From Parus major (taxonomy: Eukaryota; Chordata; Aves; Passeriformes; Paridae): a DNA stretch of 64,000 bases. The DNA lies in assembly GCF_001522545.3 (NCBI RefSeq), contig NC_031776.1, positions 21,595,511 to 21,659,510 on the forward strand, given 5' to 3'. This document shows, in pieces, positions 1 through 12,095 of the stretch. The notes beneath the pieces are model-generated. The model did not search any database. It saw only the letters and a list, made by a program, of their open reading frames with translations, and was not told where the DNA came from. The translations under genes were made by a program, and so were the position numbers. The first letter of the stretch is position 1, and each line of letters opens with the position of its first letter.

Positions 1-474
1 TTTTTTTGCTGGTGTAAATCTTGATGGGTTTTGGGATATTTATAATTATTCTCAAAGTTGGCATGCTAATCACTACAACATGTACAGTATTCTCGCCTGT
101 AAAATCGAAAGGGGTGAGTAGTATTGGAGTGTTGGATGAGGGTCATAATTTAAATCATGCTTCCTGCTGAGTAAGGCTTTGGTTTTGCTCCTAGTGGAGC
201 ATGGCACAGCTGTCATGAGCATCTGGGGTCATCTAGTCAGTCTGCATCACTGCTGTGATACTCTGATCAGGAGAAATATTTGCTGTGCTCATCCAGCAAC
301 TGCTGAACTCAGTGTTCCAAGTAGCAAAAGTAAACTTACCTTGATAGAAGTGGCTTGTACTGAGCACTTTAATGCTTGAGTTACACTGATACAGATGGAT
401 TTTAATGCTTTCTGTATTTTTCCTAGTAACATGAAAGAAATGCATGCAACTTTCCATCTTATTCTTTGAAACAG
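1..474 (+). other. Intron of the LY75-like gene
   Basis: This stretch ends in the acceptor TTTGAAACAG at 465-474. No further lectin exon is visible upstream; short ORFs on both strands show no family resemblance. Confidence 0.6.
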
Positions 475-695
475 GACACCAACAGCACAAGCCTCCATTG
501 CCTGACACTATTCCACATGGGAACAGAACATACAGGATCCTTCAGAAAAAATTAACGTGGTATGAAGCATTGAGATCTTGCCAACAAAATAACAGTGATT
601 TAGCAAGTGTACACAGTGAATCTGATCAGTTATTTCTAGAAGATATTGTCAGACAGGATGGTTATCCTCTGTGGCTCGGGTTGTCAATTCATGAT
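475..695 (+). CDS. LY75: LY75-like exon: penultimate lectin domain, N-terminal two thirds
   Basis: The exon starts at codon position 2 after a CAG acceptor and ends on a complete codon before GTAAGT. It encodes the alpha-helical half of a C-type lectin fold: LTWYEALRSC, then DLASVHSESDQ, then the hallmark LWLGLSIHD. The sequons NRT and NNS lie in it. Confidence 0.9.
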
Positions 696-3600
696 GTAAG
701 TATATACTGTTAGGGATGTCAATAACAGATTTGTGAATAATATTTTGGACAAGATACAAAATATTTTCTGGTGTTTTTTTCCAGTTCCTTAGAATCTGTT
801 TTACATGTGGTGTATTTTCAACCTTGTGTAATGTGTTAATGCTAAGTTTTTGGTGAATGTAGGCACACCAAGATATTTCTTCCTAATACCTGACAGTTTA
901 AAATAATACACTGTTCTCTCATCATTCCTTGCAGCACAAGGAAGTGTGATTTGCTACCCCTAGAGGCTTCAGAATTTATAACCCTCTGTAGAATCAGATT
1001 TCACTAGCAAATAGAGACAGACAAGGTTGTGTGGAACCTGCTTAGTTGAGATCAGGAGTGGCTCTCCAGAGCAGTTCAGGAGCTGGCTCACAGTAAGTTC
1101 AGTGTCCATTCTCCCAGGAAACACAATGGCAGGAGGCAGCTGCAGATCCTCCTCCTCTGCTTTACCGGGAGCCAAAGCCTGTGGCCCTGCTCCCCTCACT
1201 AATTGCCAGACTTGCTCACAGTAGTTGGCAGGAATACTCCTCTGCAGAGGTGTGATTTCTGTGCATACCTGCGAATGGGTCCTTCACAACTGACGCCTCA
1301 TTGTCATGGGTTTCCAGGAATGTATCTGAAGTAGGAGCTAGCACTGCAAACCATCCCTGAGCTGCCCAGTTTTACTCACTGAGACCACCTCAACAGTTTA
1401 GCAGTTTGCAATGTATCCATTAATGTTCATGGCAGGGAAGGCAGATTGCTTAAATGAAACAGCAGGGTTGGAACTAAGTAAAATGTTCCCCATAGGATAA
1501 AACAGGCACATTGCATTCACATTAAACTTGTGAACTTGCTGTCCTTTCTCAGTTCCCACAAATAATAAAATATTCTATGTTAAGAAAATGCAAACTATAT
1601 TGTATGTTTATTTGCTGTGAATTTAGATGAGACCACCTGCTCTTTAATTTATCACTCTACAAGGGGCAAATATTGCTACATGACTTAATTCATGATGGAT
1701 GACATTTAAAGCACAGTCATATGTGGTTTAAAATTTATGTGTTTTTTCCTTAATTAGGGAAGTAAAGCTAATTTTGAATGGTCAGATGGAAGTGACTTTG
1801 ACTACTATCCCTGGGAACTGGAAAACTCAAATACTACTGAGAACTGTGTTGTGTTGGATACTAAAGGATTTTGGAACCGCACAAAGTGTACAAATGTTGC
1901 TGAAGGTGCCATTTGCTATAGCCCTCCAAACAGTAAGTGTTATTTTTAAGGTTTTGTTGGCTGTCTTTACATGTTTTATTTAGAAGTAGAAATGAAGGTT
2001 GAAGTACTGCACATGGTTCCCTTTTTAAGAGGAGTTTTCTATCAGGAATGATAAAACACTTTGTAATACTGCAGGGAGATAAATTCTCATCATTCCAGTG
2101 GTGAAAACCTAAATCAAATCTGGTTACTTCTTGATCATCTGTGATAGGAATATCAAATGTATCTTTTCTAAATCAAAGTACTTATCAAATATATCTATAA
2201 CAAATGTCAAACACCACAAAAAAGCAATGAAAAATTGTTCCCAAGCCTTTGGGATTTATGGTAATTTTAAAATAAATTCATACATGACACAAGAAGAAGG
2301 AATATAAGCTAATTGAATAGTGGTTGTTGGTAGGAGTAGTAGCCCTTGTTAATACTTATTTTCCTGTTATTCCAGAGACTGTGCACAAATAGAAATAACA
2401 GCAATTTCTTTGTCTTTGCAGAGAGAAAATTAGAGGCAAAGCAAGCAAGCAGAGCTTCTGGATGCCCACAGAGCAGTGGCTCCCTGCAGTGGGAGCAGTA
2501 CAGGGATCACTGTTACGCCTTTGACATGGCATTCTACAATTTTTCTGTGTATAACGTGGAAGAGGCTAAGAGAATCTGCCAGAAGCTGAGTAGGTTTAGA
2601 CTCTATCACGTTACAACTTGTAATAAGTCCACTATTTGAGAAGAAATAAAACCCAACAACCTAAAATCTTACACTGGTTATACTTTGGCTTTGCCATTTT
2701 TTTGTTCCTTTAGTTTAGGAAAGGCAATAGCAAGCTTTATCTTTGAACACCTGATGAAAATTCTTAATAAAATACTGCAACATGCTACAGATCATTTGGC
2801 ACACTCGTATCAACAGATAAAATGCAGGTAGCCAGTTGTAGAATATTCAGAAATTTAATGCTTATGGTTTGGAGGAAAGCATTTTTTCTGCATGGCAAGT
2901 TAGTGCTGTTGGCAGGGCTTTCTTATTATATCCTTGCCACAGCTGCTTGCTAATAGGGAGCTTGCTAACCTATCAAATGGTTCAAACAGCATGTATGTTA
3001 TAGATATTAAAGCATGTAAAAAACTTAATTTTATGTCAAATTAATGTATTTTCTCTCTTTGCTGAGCTACACGGAGAATTGCATTGAAGAGACGGTGTTA
3101 ATTAGTTTGATGTACAGAAGTTTTAATCACCCTAATGTAGAAGTTAGTGACTGTCATAACTTTCTTTTATGGCATTATCCTATGGTATGATGTTGGACTC
3201 ACTGTTTAGGATCTAAAGTACCCAGTCCTGGATGCAGTTTTCTGTTGAGTCCAATTTGGTCTGGTAGTTGAAAGAGAAAGCATCTGGTTTATATTTATAT
3301 ATAATTGTAAAGGATGGGTACACTCTGAACATGCCTCTCTAGCATGCCCTTTCCTCCCTCTTATTCCTTAATTACTGTACATAAAAACCTGAGGCACAGT
3401 GGACAGATTGATTTAGAAAATAACTTGACTCAGCAAAATGCTGAGCTTTTGTTCAACTGTATTTTCGAAAGCCTATTAATTGGGCAAGACTGGTAATTCT
3501 CAAAAGGCATATCTCTTGATATCTTCCATGTATAATAGTCTGTAGCTGCAATAAATTTACTCTGTTTTTATTCTGTATAACCTGCTAGAATAGCCAGCCA

Positions 3601-5717
3601 TCTGAAGCCATCTCATAAAACATGCTGTGTTTTAGGGGATGGGAGGCTCATGTCTTTATTCTGAAGGTTATTCTAACCTAATTTTACAAGGCCAGGTCAG
3701 CAAATCCTTTCCCATAGCAATTGTTCCCAGAGAAAATTCAGTGTACCAGCACCATGAAAAGTCATGTACATTGCAATTCTGACTGGTTTCCTCTGCCTCT
3801 TAGATCCTTCAGCAACCCTTCTGACTATAGTGGATGCTGAAGAAAATGCATTTGTGAGTGCACACATAAAGGAACATGATCTCATCACCAAGAATGTATG
3901 GCTTGGCTTGGATCAGAGCTTTAAGGGTAAGAAGTAGAAACAATGTATGAGTATGAATGTTTCGTATTGTAAATATAAATGCATAAATCCTCCAATAAGA
4001 ATAGTCTTGTAGTGTTGGTAGCCTACAGTAACTTTTATTTGAGGTTGGAATCTGTCATTTAACATTTTAAAGCTCTTTGGACTTCACTGTAGTTAAGTTT
4101 CTTCCTGTTGCACAGTTAGGGTAATCAGGAGCCCCTGAAATTAATTTTTCCACCTCTGTTATTGCTGCCTAATATTTGATGCAAGTGCATCAATTCCTAA
4201 AGAGAAGAGAGGTGGCTAAAAGTTGTGTGTTCATATTTACTGCTTTTAATATATGGAATGGATAGTCAGCTCTTTTCTTTTTAGCAATGTAAAGAAGTTA
4301 AAAGATTGTGAATGACAATGTGTAGCATTACAGGATGTTTTGGTGATCTAGACTAAGTCATGTTTTTTTCAGCAGGACAGTCCCTGAACTGGCTGGATGG
4401 CTCATCAGTTAATTATGTTAACTGGGAGAATAAAACAGCAGAAGCCAATGAAAAATGCAGTGTTATCCTGTCCACAACTGGCATGTGGTCCAAGGTTGAC
4501 TGTGCACGTAGTCGAAGCAGAGTGGTTTGTAAAGCTCCTTTAGGTACGGAACCATTATTTTAGCAGAGACTTAATTTTGTAGAGACTCTTGTCAGGAATT
4601 TCTGCTTTGTTGGATGAAGTCAGTATTGAAATAATGGAATTGCAATTCACAAAAGAACCCATCAAGTACCTCTGCCTAAGCAAGAGTCTTCTGTTGTTGT
4701 TTAGCCATAAAATTGCATTCAGAAACAAATTGTCTAGGAATTGACTTCTCCTGGCTCTCACTGTCCACTCAGTGCGTAAGAGAACTGATGTGTCCAGAAA
4801 GTATAGAGTAGTTGCTATTGCTTTTTACCACAGGGTAAAACTCACTCTCATGGGTGAATTTGTGTAGGTGGAATCAGAAAGAGTTCTGCTCCTAAGAGAT
4901 GGTGAGTAAACAGGTACTGCACATTGTGTTTTAGTCCTGGGGAGGCTTCTGGAAATGTCACCCCACAGCTCCAGAAAAGACTCAGGCCTTTACTCCCTCA
5001 TCCTTGGCTTTGTACAGGAAAGCAAGCAGTTAACTGAGCATTAAGCAAGCAAGTTCCTGATAAACAGTGGAATCTTTCTGATTTTGAATACATTTTCACT
5101 GAAATGGAAATGCAGTAATAGATTAAACTTTATTCCACTAAGGAAGATCTCAACAAGATCTTTTCAGTCTGAAGAGAGTATTAGTACCTTCCCTTCCAAG
5201 AGCCCAGGATCTCATTAGATTTATGAAGTATACAAACCTCTAAATGACTGTAGCCTTTGCAAGTAGTTTTTTTTTTTTTGAACTCCAGAGGTCCCTTCCA
5301 ACCTAAATATTAGTAATTAACAATAGAATGATCAAAAATAAGATAATGCATTTGTGCATGGTCAGCATCTAACTTCCCATGTGATGAAGTGAAGACTATT
5401 AATAAGAAGCATTTTGCCTTGACTTGAGCTGACTGCAGTATTAACATGTAGCTACCTAAGCATCAACCCTATGACAAAATATTCTTGCCAAAAATCTTAA
5501 ATAATAACTATTAGTCTTTTGCTCTGTTTCAGGTTCTAATCATACTGGTGTGGCTGTAGCATTTGCCCTGCTAATTATCTTGGTTTTCATTGCTGGACTG
5601 GTATGGTACCTCTACAAAAAGAAGCGTCTTCACTGGAGTGCCTTCTCTTCTGTACGCTATCAAAGAGGGATGAATGATGATGAAACTGATGATATGTTCA
5701 CAAAAGATAGCTATTGA
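475..5717 (+). CDS. LY75: LY75 (DEC-205)-like multi-C-type-lectin receptor, C-terminal part, six exons
   Basis: This is the 3' part of a type I membrane endocytic receptor of the mannose-receptor family, which binds ligands outside the cell and carries them to endosomes. Joined exons are 475-695, 1758-1932, 2422-2589, 3804-3926, 4376-4543 and 5533-5717. They give 345 residues and a TGA at 5715-5717, with all phases matching. They encode the later part of the penultimate lectin domain, the whole last lectin domain, a roughly 23-residue transmembrane helix and a tail of about 33 residues. The tail keeps FSSVRY and an acidic cluster (NDDETDD), as in the LY75 tail. MRC1 and PLA2R1 tails look different. 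Neither lectin domain shows EPN/QPD or WND calcium-binding motifs, as in LY75. Several N-glycosylation sequons are visible (NRT, NNS, NTT, NFS, NKT, NHT). Upstream exons lie outside the window. Whether this is the LY75 orthologue or a second LY75-like gene is not settled by sequence alone. Confidence 0.85.
1758..1932 (+). CDS. LY75: LY75-like exon: penultimate lectin domain, C-terminal part
   Basis: It continues the lectin fold with FEWSDGS, ENCVVLD, GFWNRTKC and a terminal AICY, so the conserved disulphide cysteines are present. There is no EPN/QPD or WND motif. The acceptor is TTAATTAG and the donor ACAGTAAGT; it ends in phase 1. Confidence 0.9.
2422..2589 (+). CDS. LY75: LY75-like exon: start of the last lectin domain
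   Basis: A short linker is followed by GCPQ, WEQYRDHCYAF, and VEEAKRICQKL, the first strand and helix of a new lectin domain. One NFS sequon is present. The acceptor is TCTTTGCAG, the donor GTAGGT, phase 1 on both sides. Confidence 0.9.
3804..3926 (+). CDS. LY75: LY75-like exon: middle of the last lectin domain
   Basis: It encodes ATLLTIVDAEENAFV and NVWLGLDQSF, typical of the second helix and the WLGL strand of C-type lectin domains. It is 123 nt, phase 1 on both sides, with a CTCTTAG acceptor and a GTAAGA donor. Confidence 0.9.
4376..4543 (+). CDS. LY75: LY75-like exon: end of the last lectin domain (alternative start 4373)
   Basis: It encodes LNWLDGSSVNYVNWENK, EKCSVIL, MWSKVDC and RVVCK, closing the last lectin domain with its cysteines. 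The acceptor is a tandem TTCAGCAG: using the first AG starts the exon at 4373 and adds one in-frame alanine. The donor AGGTACGG follows 4543. Confidence 0.9.
5265..5310 (+). mobile_element. Short CR1 3'-end fragment
   Basis: CTCCAGAGGTCCCTTCCAAC at about 5285-5304 is the hallmark near the 3' end of avian CR1 LINEs. It is preceded by a T-run. Only about 30 nt can be matched. Confidence 0.4.
5533..5717 (+). CDS. LY75: LY75-like last coding exon: transmembrane segment and cytoplasmic tail
   Basis: After a juxtamembrane NHT sequon comes a hydrophobic helix (GVAVAFALLIILVFIAGLVW) and a KKKR stop-transfer. The tail contains FSSVRY, a likely tyrosine-based internalisation signal, then NDDETDD and a C-terminal KDSY. 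In mammalian DEC-205 a tail acidic triad directs cargo to late endosomes. TGA is at 5715-5717. Confidence 0.92.
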
Positions 5718-7390
5718 AAAAACTTTCTTCTGATCAATTTAAGCATGAACTTCACTGTGTGAAGCCGTAAGAATGAGCTACTTGATGTTCTATTACTTCT
5801 TTTTGGAAAAGTAACAAGGTTATTAACGGGGGCAAAATTTAGTTTGTTTATATACAAGTGCAATTTTTATTCAGTTTTATGATAAGTCTTTACATTTGGC
5901 CTCAGGCGTTTAAGATGCAAGGTGTTTAGAGTTCTGTTGTATTTTTTAATTTATAGCATTATCTCTCTTTACTGGAATTTTTGATGGAACAAATTAATGC
6001 CAATAGTACTTCACACAACTTTAATGAATATGCTTAAAATTTAATTCTCCAAATACTCTTATTTATAATAGGAATAAATTCCTAATTTTATAGTTACCAA
6101 CCTATAACTTTATAGGTGAAATATGTCGTCTGTCCAGGAAACAAGATAAAAGACGTGTAAGGAAAGACTGAGAATATATGGTAAACAAACTTGTGTACAT
6201 AAATGCTAAAAATACTTGAGTATTTTTCATAAAACTTAAACTTGATTTTTGTATGTGATGTGTTACTGTAGCCTTTCCTATGCACTCCAAAGAATGCTAT
6301 AAAGGGAAAAAGGGAAGAAAGAGTTGTATATATTAATTACTCAATCAGTTACTGTTTTGAAAAAGTCTTTAGACTTTTTTGAATGCACAGTACAAAGGAA
6401 GCAGGTGCATTTACTTTTATGAAGGAGGATATGCCAAAGACCAAATCCATTTTGCATGTGGTGATGGCCTGAGGTGGTAAATAGGAATACATTGGCCTGG
6501 TGTGCTGAGAAGAGTACTACTGATTTCTCTGAAGCAGCAGAGCAAGGTCACAGTGTTCAACTGCCTTCTTTTCCTGCAGTTTACTAATGTTGATGGCACT
6601 TTTCTTTGTTCCTGTTTGCACTATTTTGATAAGGAAGTGTTTATCATTTGTGTTGAGAAGGAGAGAACTTGTAGATACCACTTTGAGCCTGTTAAAAGAG
6701 CAGCCTGAAGGGGTAAAGGAGCCATTGTGGTACTTTGCTGATCAAAGAAGTAAGCACTTTTGTTGTTTGTTTGGTACTTTGGGCACAATTGTGAACATTT
6801 GCTTTTTCTGAGGTAACTTGTAGAAAATGTAGTTACAATGAAAAAAACTCTCATTCTTTAACCTACCCTGGTATGAGAAGTGTTTGAAACTTTGCAAAGT
6901 CTGGTTCCTGATGTCTTCTGGTTTAGCTTATATCCCTAAGTGCTTTGCCAAACTTAATGGACTAGAAAAAATGTTGGTTATTGTCTTTTTCTAAATACAG
7001 TAATAAGTGGGGAAAATTATTTACAAGTTCCCATGCTTTGAGATTTACTAGTTTTATAGATGTTTATACTATGAGTATTTTTAGGTGTGAATCTGAAATG
7101 GAAAGCGGAAATTAATAGTAAGATCTTAATTCAACACAAAAGGATATATACTTTTTATTAAAAATTGTATATTTTATAAATGATGTAAATAAATTTTTAA
7201 GGCCCCATTTCTCATGTTTGTTTCATCACACACAAATTGTCTAATCACTGGTAATTCCTTTTTGTGTAAGCACGATGGCCTTAGTGCAGGTGAATAACCC
7301 ACTTCATTTGAAATACACAGGAAGATTACTTGGCAGCATTGTTATTGAAAGAATAAAGTTAAATAAAACACTGAACTACTTACACTGGTT
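5718..7390 (+). other. Probable 3' UTR of the LY75-like gene with several poly(A) signals
   Basis: It is AT-rich with no coding potential. AATAAA hexamers lie at 6073-6078, 7188-7193, 7352-7357 and 7362-7367. The last pair is followed by a T/G-rich stretch, so cleavage near 7385 is the best guess for the long form. This predicts 3' UTRs of about 0.4 to 1.7 kb. Confidence 0.55.
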
Positions 7391-9742
7391 TTATTTCCAT
7401 GGAAGCAGTTATCAGAGTTAAGGTATGGGTCATTAATCACTGGGTGTAAAAGCAGAGCGCAGGGGCTGTGATCAGAATTAAGGCCCATAAATGTGTGTTA
7501 CCACGGTAAGAAAATTTTAGAGGTAATATGTATCTTTGATGTATTTAAAAAGAATGCTGGCAAGTTTCTTTTTGGACTTCAAAACTTAGTTATACCTAGC
7601 TTTTATCAAGCTGCTTCAGGCTTACACAGGGAACATTCTTCTGTGCCTTTTTGTTCTAATCAGGGTGTAGTTCATTAGCATCTTGAGGCCCAAATTAAGG
7701 CAGTGTATAAAGGCTCCCTCCATAATGTCTCTTAAAATACAGCCAAAGTTAAACTACTGCCAGTTAACTTGCAATTAAAGCATGAGATGTATTAATTTTA
7801 AGTGATGTGTGAGCTCTGAATTCCAGATGTCCAACATCTCTGACTGCTGGTGGAAGAGCAGTGTTATTTTTAGCTCCAGTAATGGCTTCCTGGGGGAAAC
7901 ATCCTATTGTGCAAGATGACTAAGGAGGTCATCTGCTTCACAAACATTAATCTTAAAACTGAAGATGATGCACAGGGAAAACTGGCAGCAGAGACATGCT
8001 TTCCCAGGTCCCAGAGCAATGGAGTTGAGAAGACATCCTAAAACTCCTTCATCCCAGAGCACAGACTGTCTGCCAGCTGTGGTAGCTTTAGGCAAGAAGC
8101 GTACAACTTCAGTTCCTCTTCCTGAAGTTTGCCCAGTCCATGGAATGCTGTGGGTCATGGAAAGGTTAATCCACATCTGCCACTACACCAGCCAACATTT
8201 TAATTTAGAAGTGTTTCTGCATCAGTAACTTAATTGACATAGAAATCAACAAGTCTTTATGCATGATCACCCTTTAGGCTTGATGCTTTTGTTGTACTTC
8301 TCAGCATTTTTCCCTGAAACCAAATGCACCATCTGCTTGTTGCTTTGGACATATGTTATGCATGTAAACATTTTTGAAAGGAGTAAGTAAATTTCATGGC
8401 CTGCTAGTGATTTTTTTTTTTTTTTTGGTGTGGTTGCAAATAAATGAAGACCAAACATTACAATTTTTGTTGCTTCAAGTTGAAACTACAATTTGGGCCT
8501 TTCATGCATCTGCTGTTGCTGTTTGTATGGAGCACAGCTGGATATATAACACCCAGGTTTCTAAAAGTTAGTCCATTCTGTTGTCAAGAAGTACATAAAG
8601 TTCTTATTGACCAAATTGAACAGACACTGCACAGTTTTAAAGCAAGATCTGTGAGCAATATTAAAGAACTGAGCTTAGGAAAACCAGATTCCTCACTGGA
8701 GAGTAAAATTCAGTTGTCACTCTAATGGAGCTTTCCCATTTAGTTCGGAATTTTACTGTGAGAGTTGACAAAGTACTAGAGAGGGAATATTCTGTTAATA
8801 GCAAATTAACTTTAAAAATGGTGCATAGCATAAATGCCCTTATAAAATACTGTTGTCTTGGGTATATTCTTTATGGCTAAACCACAGCAATGGTATTTGC
8901 ACACTCCTGTTCACTCTCTCATAATATCTGTCAGTAACTGAGATTTTTAACAGATTTGTGGGGGTAGGGGAGGATAGCAGATAAGGTTTTTATTGTGATG
9001 ACACAATACTGCAACACAGAGTAAGTTCTTATGGATTTCACTTTACCAGTGCAGAAGGGACTATAATTACAAACCGTACAACAGTTCTTTCTTTGTTTTA
9101 CTACTTTTCAGCATAAATAGTGTAATTTACTCCAAGGTGACTCAAAAAAGTGGATTCCAGCAATACAAAATAATTGTTTCAAGATGTTCTTCCTGAATTA
9201 TGCTGGCCTCTTATGCATTTTTTGCTAGAACAAATGAGAACAGATATATTTTTCTGCATGCTGTGTCTTGGGACACTCATACCAGTAGTTAGAGTATTGC
9301 TCCTGCTTTCTATAGAACTTCTCAAATGTCATGTGTCATGCTCCCTTATAGGAGATTATTCAGAGGAGGTAATTGTACAAAATCATGGTGCTTACACTTT
9401 GTTAAAGCTAACAAGCCATATATGTATGTTCAAATTAAACTCAAAAGTAGTGGGTTGAGATGATTTTGCAAATATGCTTGATTGAATGTCTTCACTATTA
9501 GCAACTGAACTTTAATTGAAATGTCTTTTTTTCATAAACATGATCTAGGTATTTGAAAAGCATCTTGTGTTAAATGAAAGTGTGAATTATAAATGTGTGG
9601 GGATAATGGGAAGTCACATTTGCCCAGGACTTGCATCATGAGCTGCTTTGAGGAAAAAGACTGGATTTCTGAAATTCCATCTTTTGTTGAATCCTGTGGA
9701 CACCATTCTTTGTACTTCTTCTCTCTCATACCTGCTTTGCAG
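7391..9742. other. Intergenic, nothing recognised
   Basis: It contains only short unrelated ORFs on both strands and a T-tract at about 8411-8426. I see no lectin, transmembrane or other recognisable exon, and no CD302-like gene. Confidence 0.5.
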
Positions 9743-10259
9743 CACTCTTAAGCCACCAGATGGAGAACACACCACCACAGACAGAAGAACCAACCAGGCA
9801 GCTTTACACCACCGCAAGCTTCCAGGAAGGGGGACCAGAAAGCACCACTTCTTCAATGAAGCAGCAGCTGCGAGGCTGAAACATGTGGGATGAGCACTGC
9901 CAACAGCCCCACAACACTGCCATGGGCTGCAGGGAAAGGGCTGCAACAGCTGCTCTGGACAGCTGGAACATCCTGTAGCGGCAGGACACCACAGCCTTGG
10001 CAGGGTGGGTCTGTCCCCCTCCTCTGCAAGCAAGAAAACAGAGCAGCTTTCTTGACCTTGGCCCAAGTACTCACAGCACAACAGGGAGTTTGCTCTGGAC
10101 AACAGCCACTTCTCCCCTCTTCCAGCCCCAAGGGGCTCCCTCCACACCTTCTTCAACCAGGCTGTCTCTTCCCATGCAGATTCAGTGTCTTTGTATGCCT
10201 CATCAGGCAGCTGAATTGCCTTCAACCTCACAGTGCAACAGGAGAAAGGAACAAGGCAG
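9743..10259 (+). other. Candidate orphan exon of unknown transcript
   Basis: This is a GC-richer block in AT-rich intergenic DNA. It is preceded by a strong pyrimidine tract and acceptor (ATACCTGCTTTGCAG ending at 9742) and ends at a perfect donor (GGCAG then GTAAGT, 10260 onward). No frame is open throughout; the longest plus-strand ORF is 9890-10291 and resembles nothing I know. It could be a long non-coding RNA exon or chance. A plus-strand AATAAA lies at 10962-10967. Confidence 0.3.
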
Positions 10260-12095
10260 GTAAGTTGCTATTAACGTGTGTGCCTCACTAGTGGCCCTGA
10301 AAGAACTACACCCAGAGTGTAACCCAGTACAGAGCCAACTGAGTTTATCTTCGGCTGTCACTGTGATAGTCACCCAGGATTTTTAAGTGTTTGCTTTTAC
10401 AGGAAAAACACGTTTGTATTGCTAATCCTGAGCCCTTCACAGCATTTTGGGGAAGGCCTGAGGGCCAGTGCCTGGGGGCTGTGAGGGGCCCCAGATTGCT
10501 GGCCAGCAAACACCTGGCAGGAACCAGGAATCGGCCACCTGAACACGTTTGCTTTGGGGTGCATTCAGACCTAAACAGGGTTGCAGAGTCGAGGTGCTCT
10601 GTGTGATGGATTCCTCCCAGCTGGGTGTCAGAGCCATGCTGGAGCAGCACCCAGCTGGCACTGGGTAAGTGACTGGCACTGGAAATCCAGCTACTGGCCT
10701 TCACCTCGGTGCTGACTGTGGAGTGGGGCCAAGGTGTACACCAACTGTGTGTTAGGAATCTCTGGTCAAAAAAAGCAGCCAAGAGGTGGCAGAATTCCAT
10801 CCCACTGATTTAGTTCATATTTTACAGAGGGGGCTGGAATTCAAATGTGAGATTTATTTAAAGGCTCAAGGGGAGCATGTTACTTTGAAGCAAATGCACA
10901 GGGTAGTAATACAATACACAGCCTACAGAGGGAGAGGCTGTGTGTATTAAAACCAGGTACAAATAAATGTTTTAAGTTTACAGCCAATAATAACTAGACA
11001 TGTGACCTTGTGCAACAACTTACCTGAGGCAGTGTCATTGCATATAAATCATTTCATGTTTATGGTGTAGGTGCTGATTATAAATTGTCATGGAACTAGT
11101 TCATATAAAATAGAGCATTCAAACTTGAATTAACTATTACAGAAATATTTGGGTGGGGGACTGCATGTCACACTGACAGGGTGCTCAAACATTTATAAAG
11201 GGAGTCAGAGAAGGCTTTTAGTTGGCCACTGCTTTAGGCTGTTATTCAGGACCACCATTAATAAATGCATTAGTGTGTACTGTTGTCATACTGGACCTGC
11301 AGCACTGCATGTTTGTTGTCTTTATAGAAATGTATTAATGAAACAAGTGCAGTCTGAAATTCAACAGCTGCACAGAGAGGAGACTGGCTAGCTGGCAGTA
11401 AGCAGAGGCACTTGCAGCCTCTAAAGACCTGGAAAGCCTATGCAAGAGGATAAAGGCAAGTGATACTGTATAGACTGATCTCCAGGGTCCTGAGGCTCTC
11501 AGGACATCTCAGAGCATCTGAACAAGGTATATAGGGGAGCCTAATGAAGGGATTATTCATCACTGCTTGGGTTCCACACCTGTGTATGGATTGAGGGCAC
11601 TTTTGTCTGCTAATGGGATGATCTGTGTTGCTGACAGCTCAGCTGCTCCCAGCCCAAATTCACTTCAGTGACACAAGCTCTTAGGTGAGCACCATGGCCA
11701 GGCCATGCACTTGTGTGGGGATTGCAAATTCGCAGGTTATTTGAACCAGAAGTGATTTGCTGTTATTAGTGACTTTGGAGGTGCTGAAGGTAGGAAGCTG
11801 ATCCCACAAGATTGGGCCTTGGGAGACAATTAATTCCTTGCTCTGCTGTCTCAGACCCAGTGGCACTTCTCCCACTGATCAAAGGTGTGACAGCCCCAGA
11901 AAGTAAAGCAGAAGCTGGAAACAAACCTTCCTCACTGTAGCAGCAAACTCTTTTCTATTGACCCCAAAATTTGTTTCTGGGAGGAAGGGCTGTTGTATCC
12001 TCAGGCTGATGACACCTGCTTTTCATTTACCAGTTCCAAGTGTTAAGTTCTGAGTAAACACCTTATCATGGGCACACAATGCCTGTAAGTGAATA
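10260..12095. other. Intergenic between the convergent genes, nothing recognised
   Basis: A plus-strand AATAAA at 10962-10967 is the only signal noted. Open frames here are short and unrelated to known families. Confidence 0.45.

Noticed and set aside
475..5717. MRC1 or PLA2R1 as the identity of the lectin gene
   Set aside because: Their cytoplasmic tails, as I recall them, lack FSSVRY followed by an acidic cluster, which is the LY75 pattern.
9614..10231. 205-codon ORF on the minus strand overlapping plus-strand ORFs
   Set aside because: The composition is like random GC-richer sequence and it resembles no family. Overlapping ORFs on the other strand are equally long, so it is more likely a by-product of GC content.
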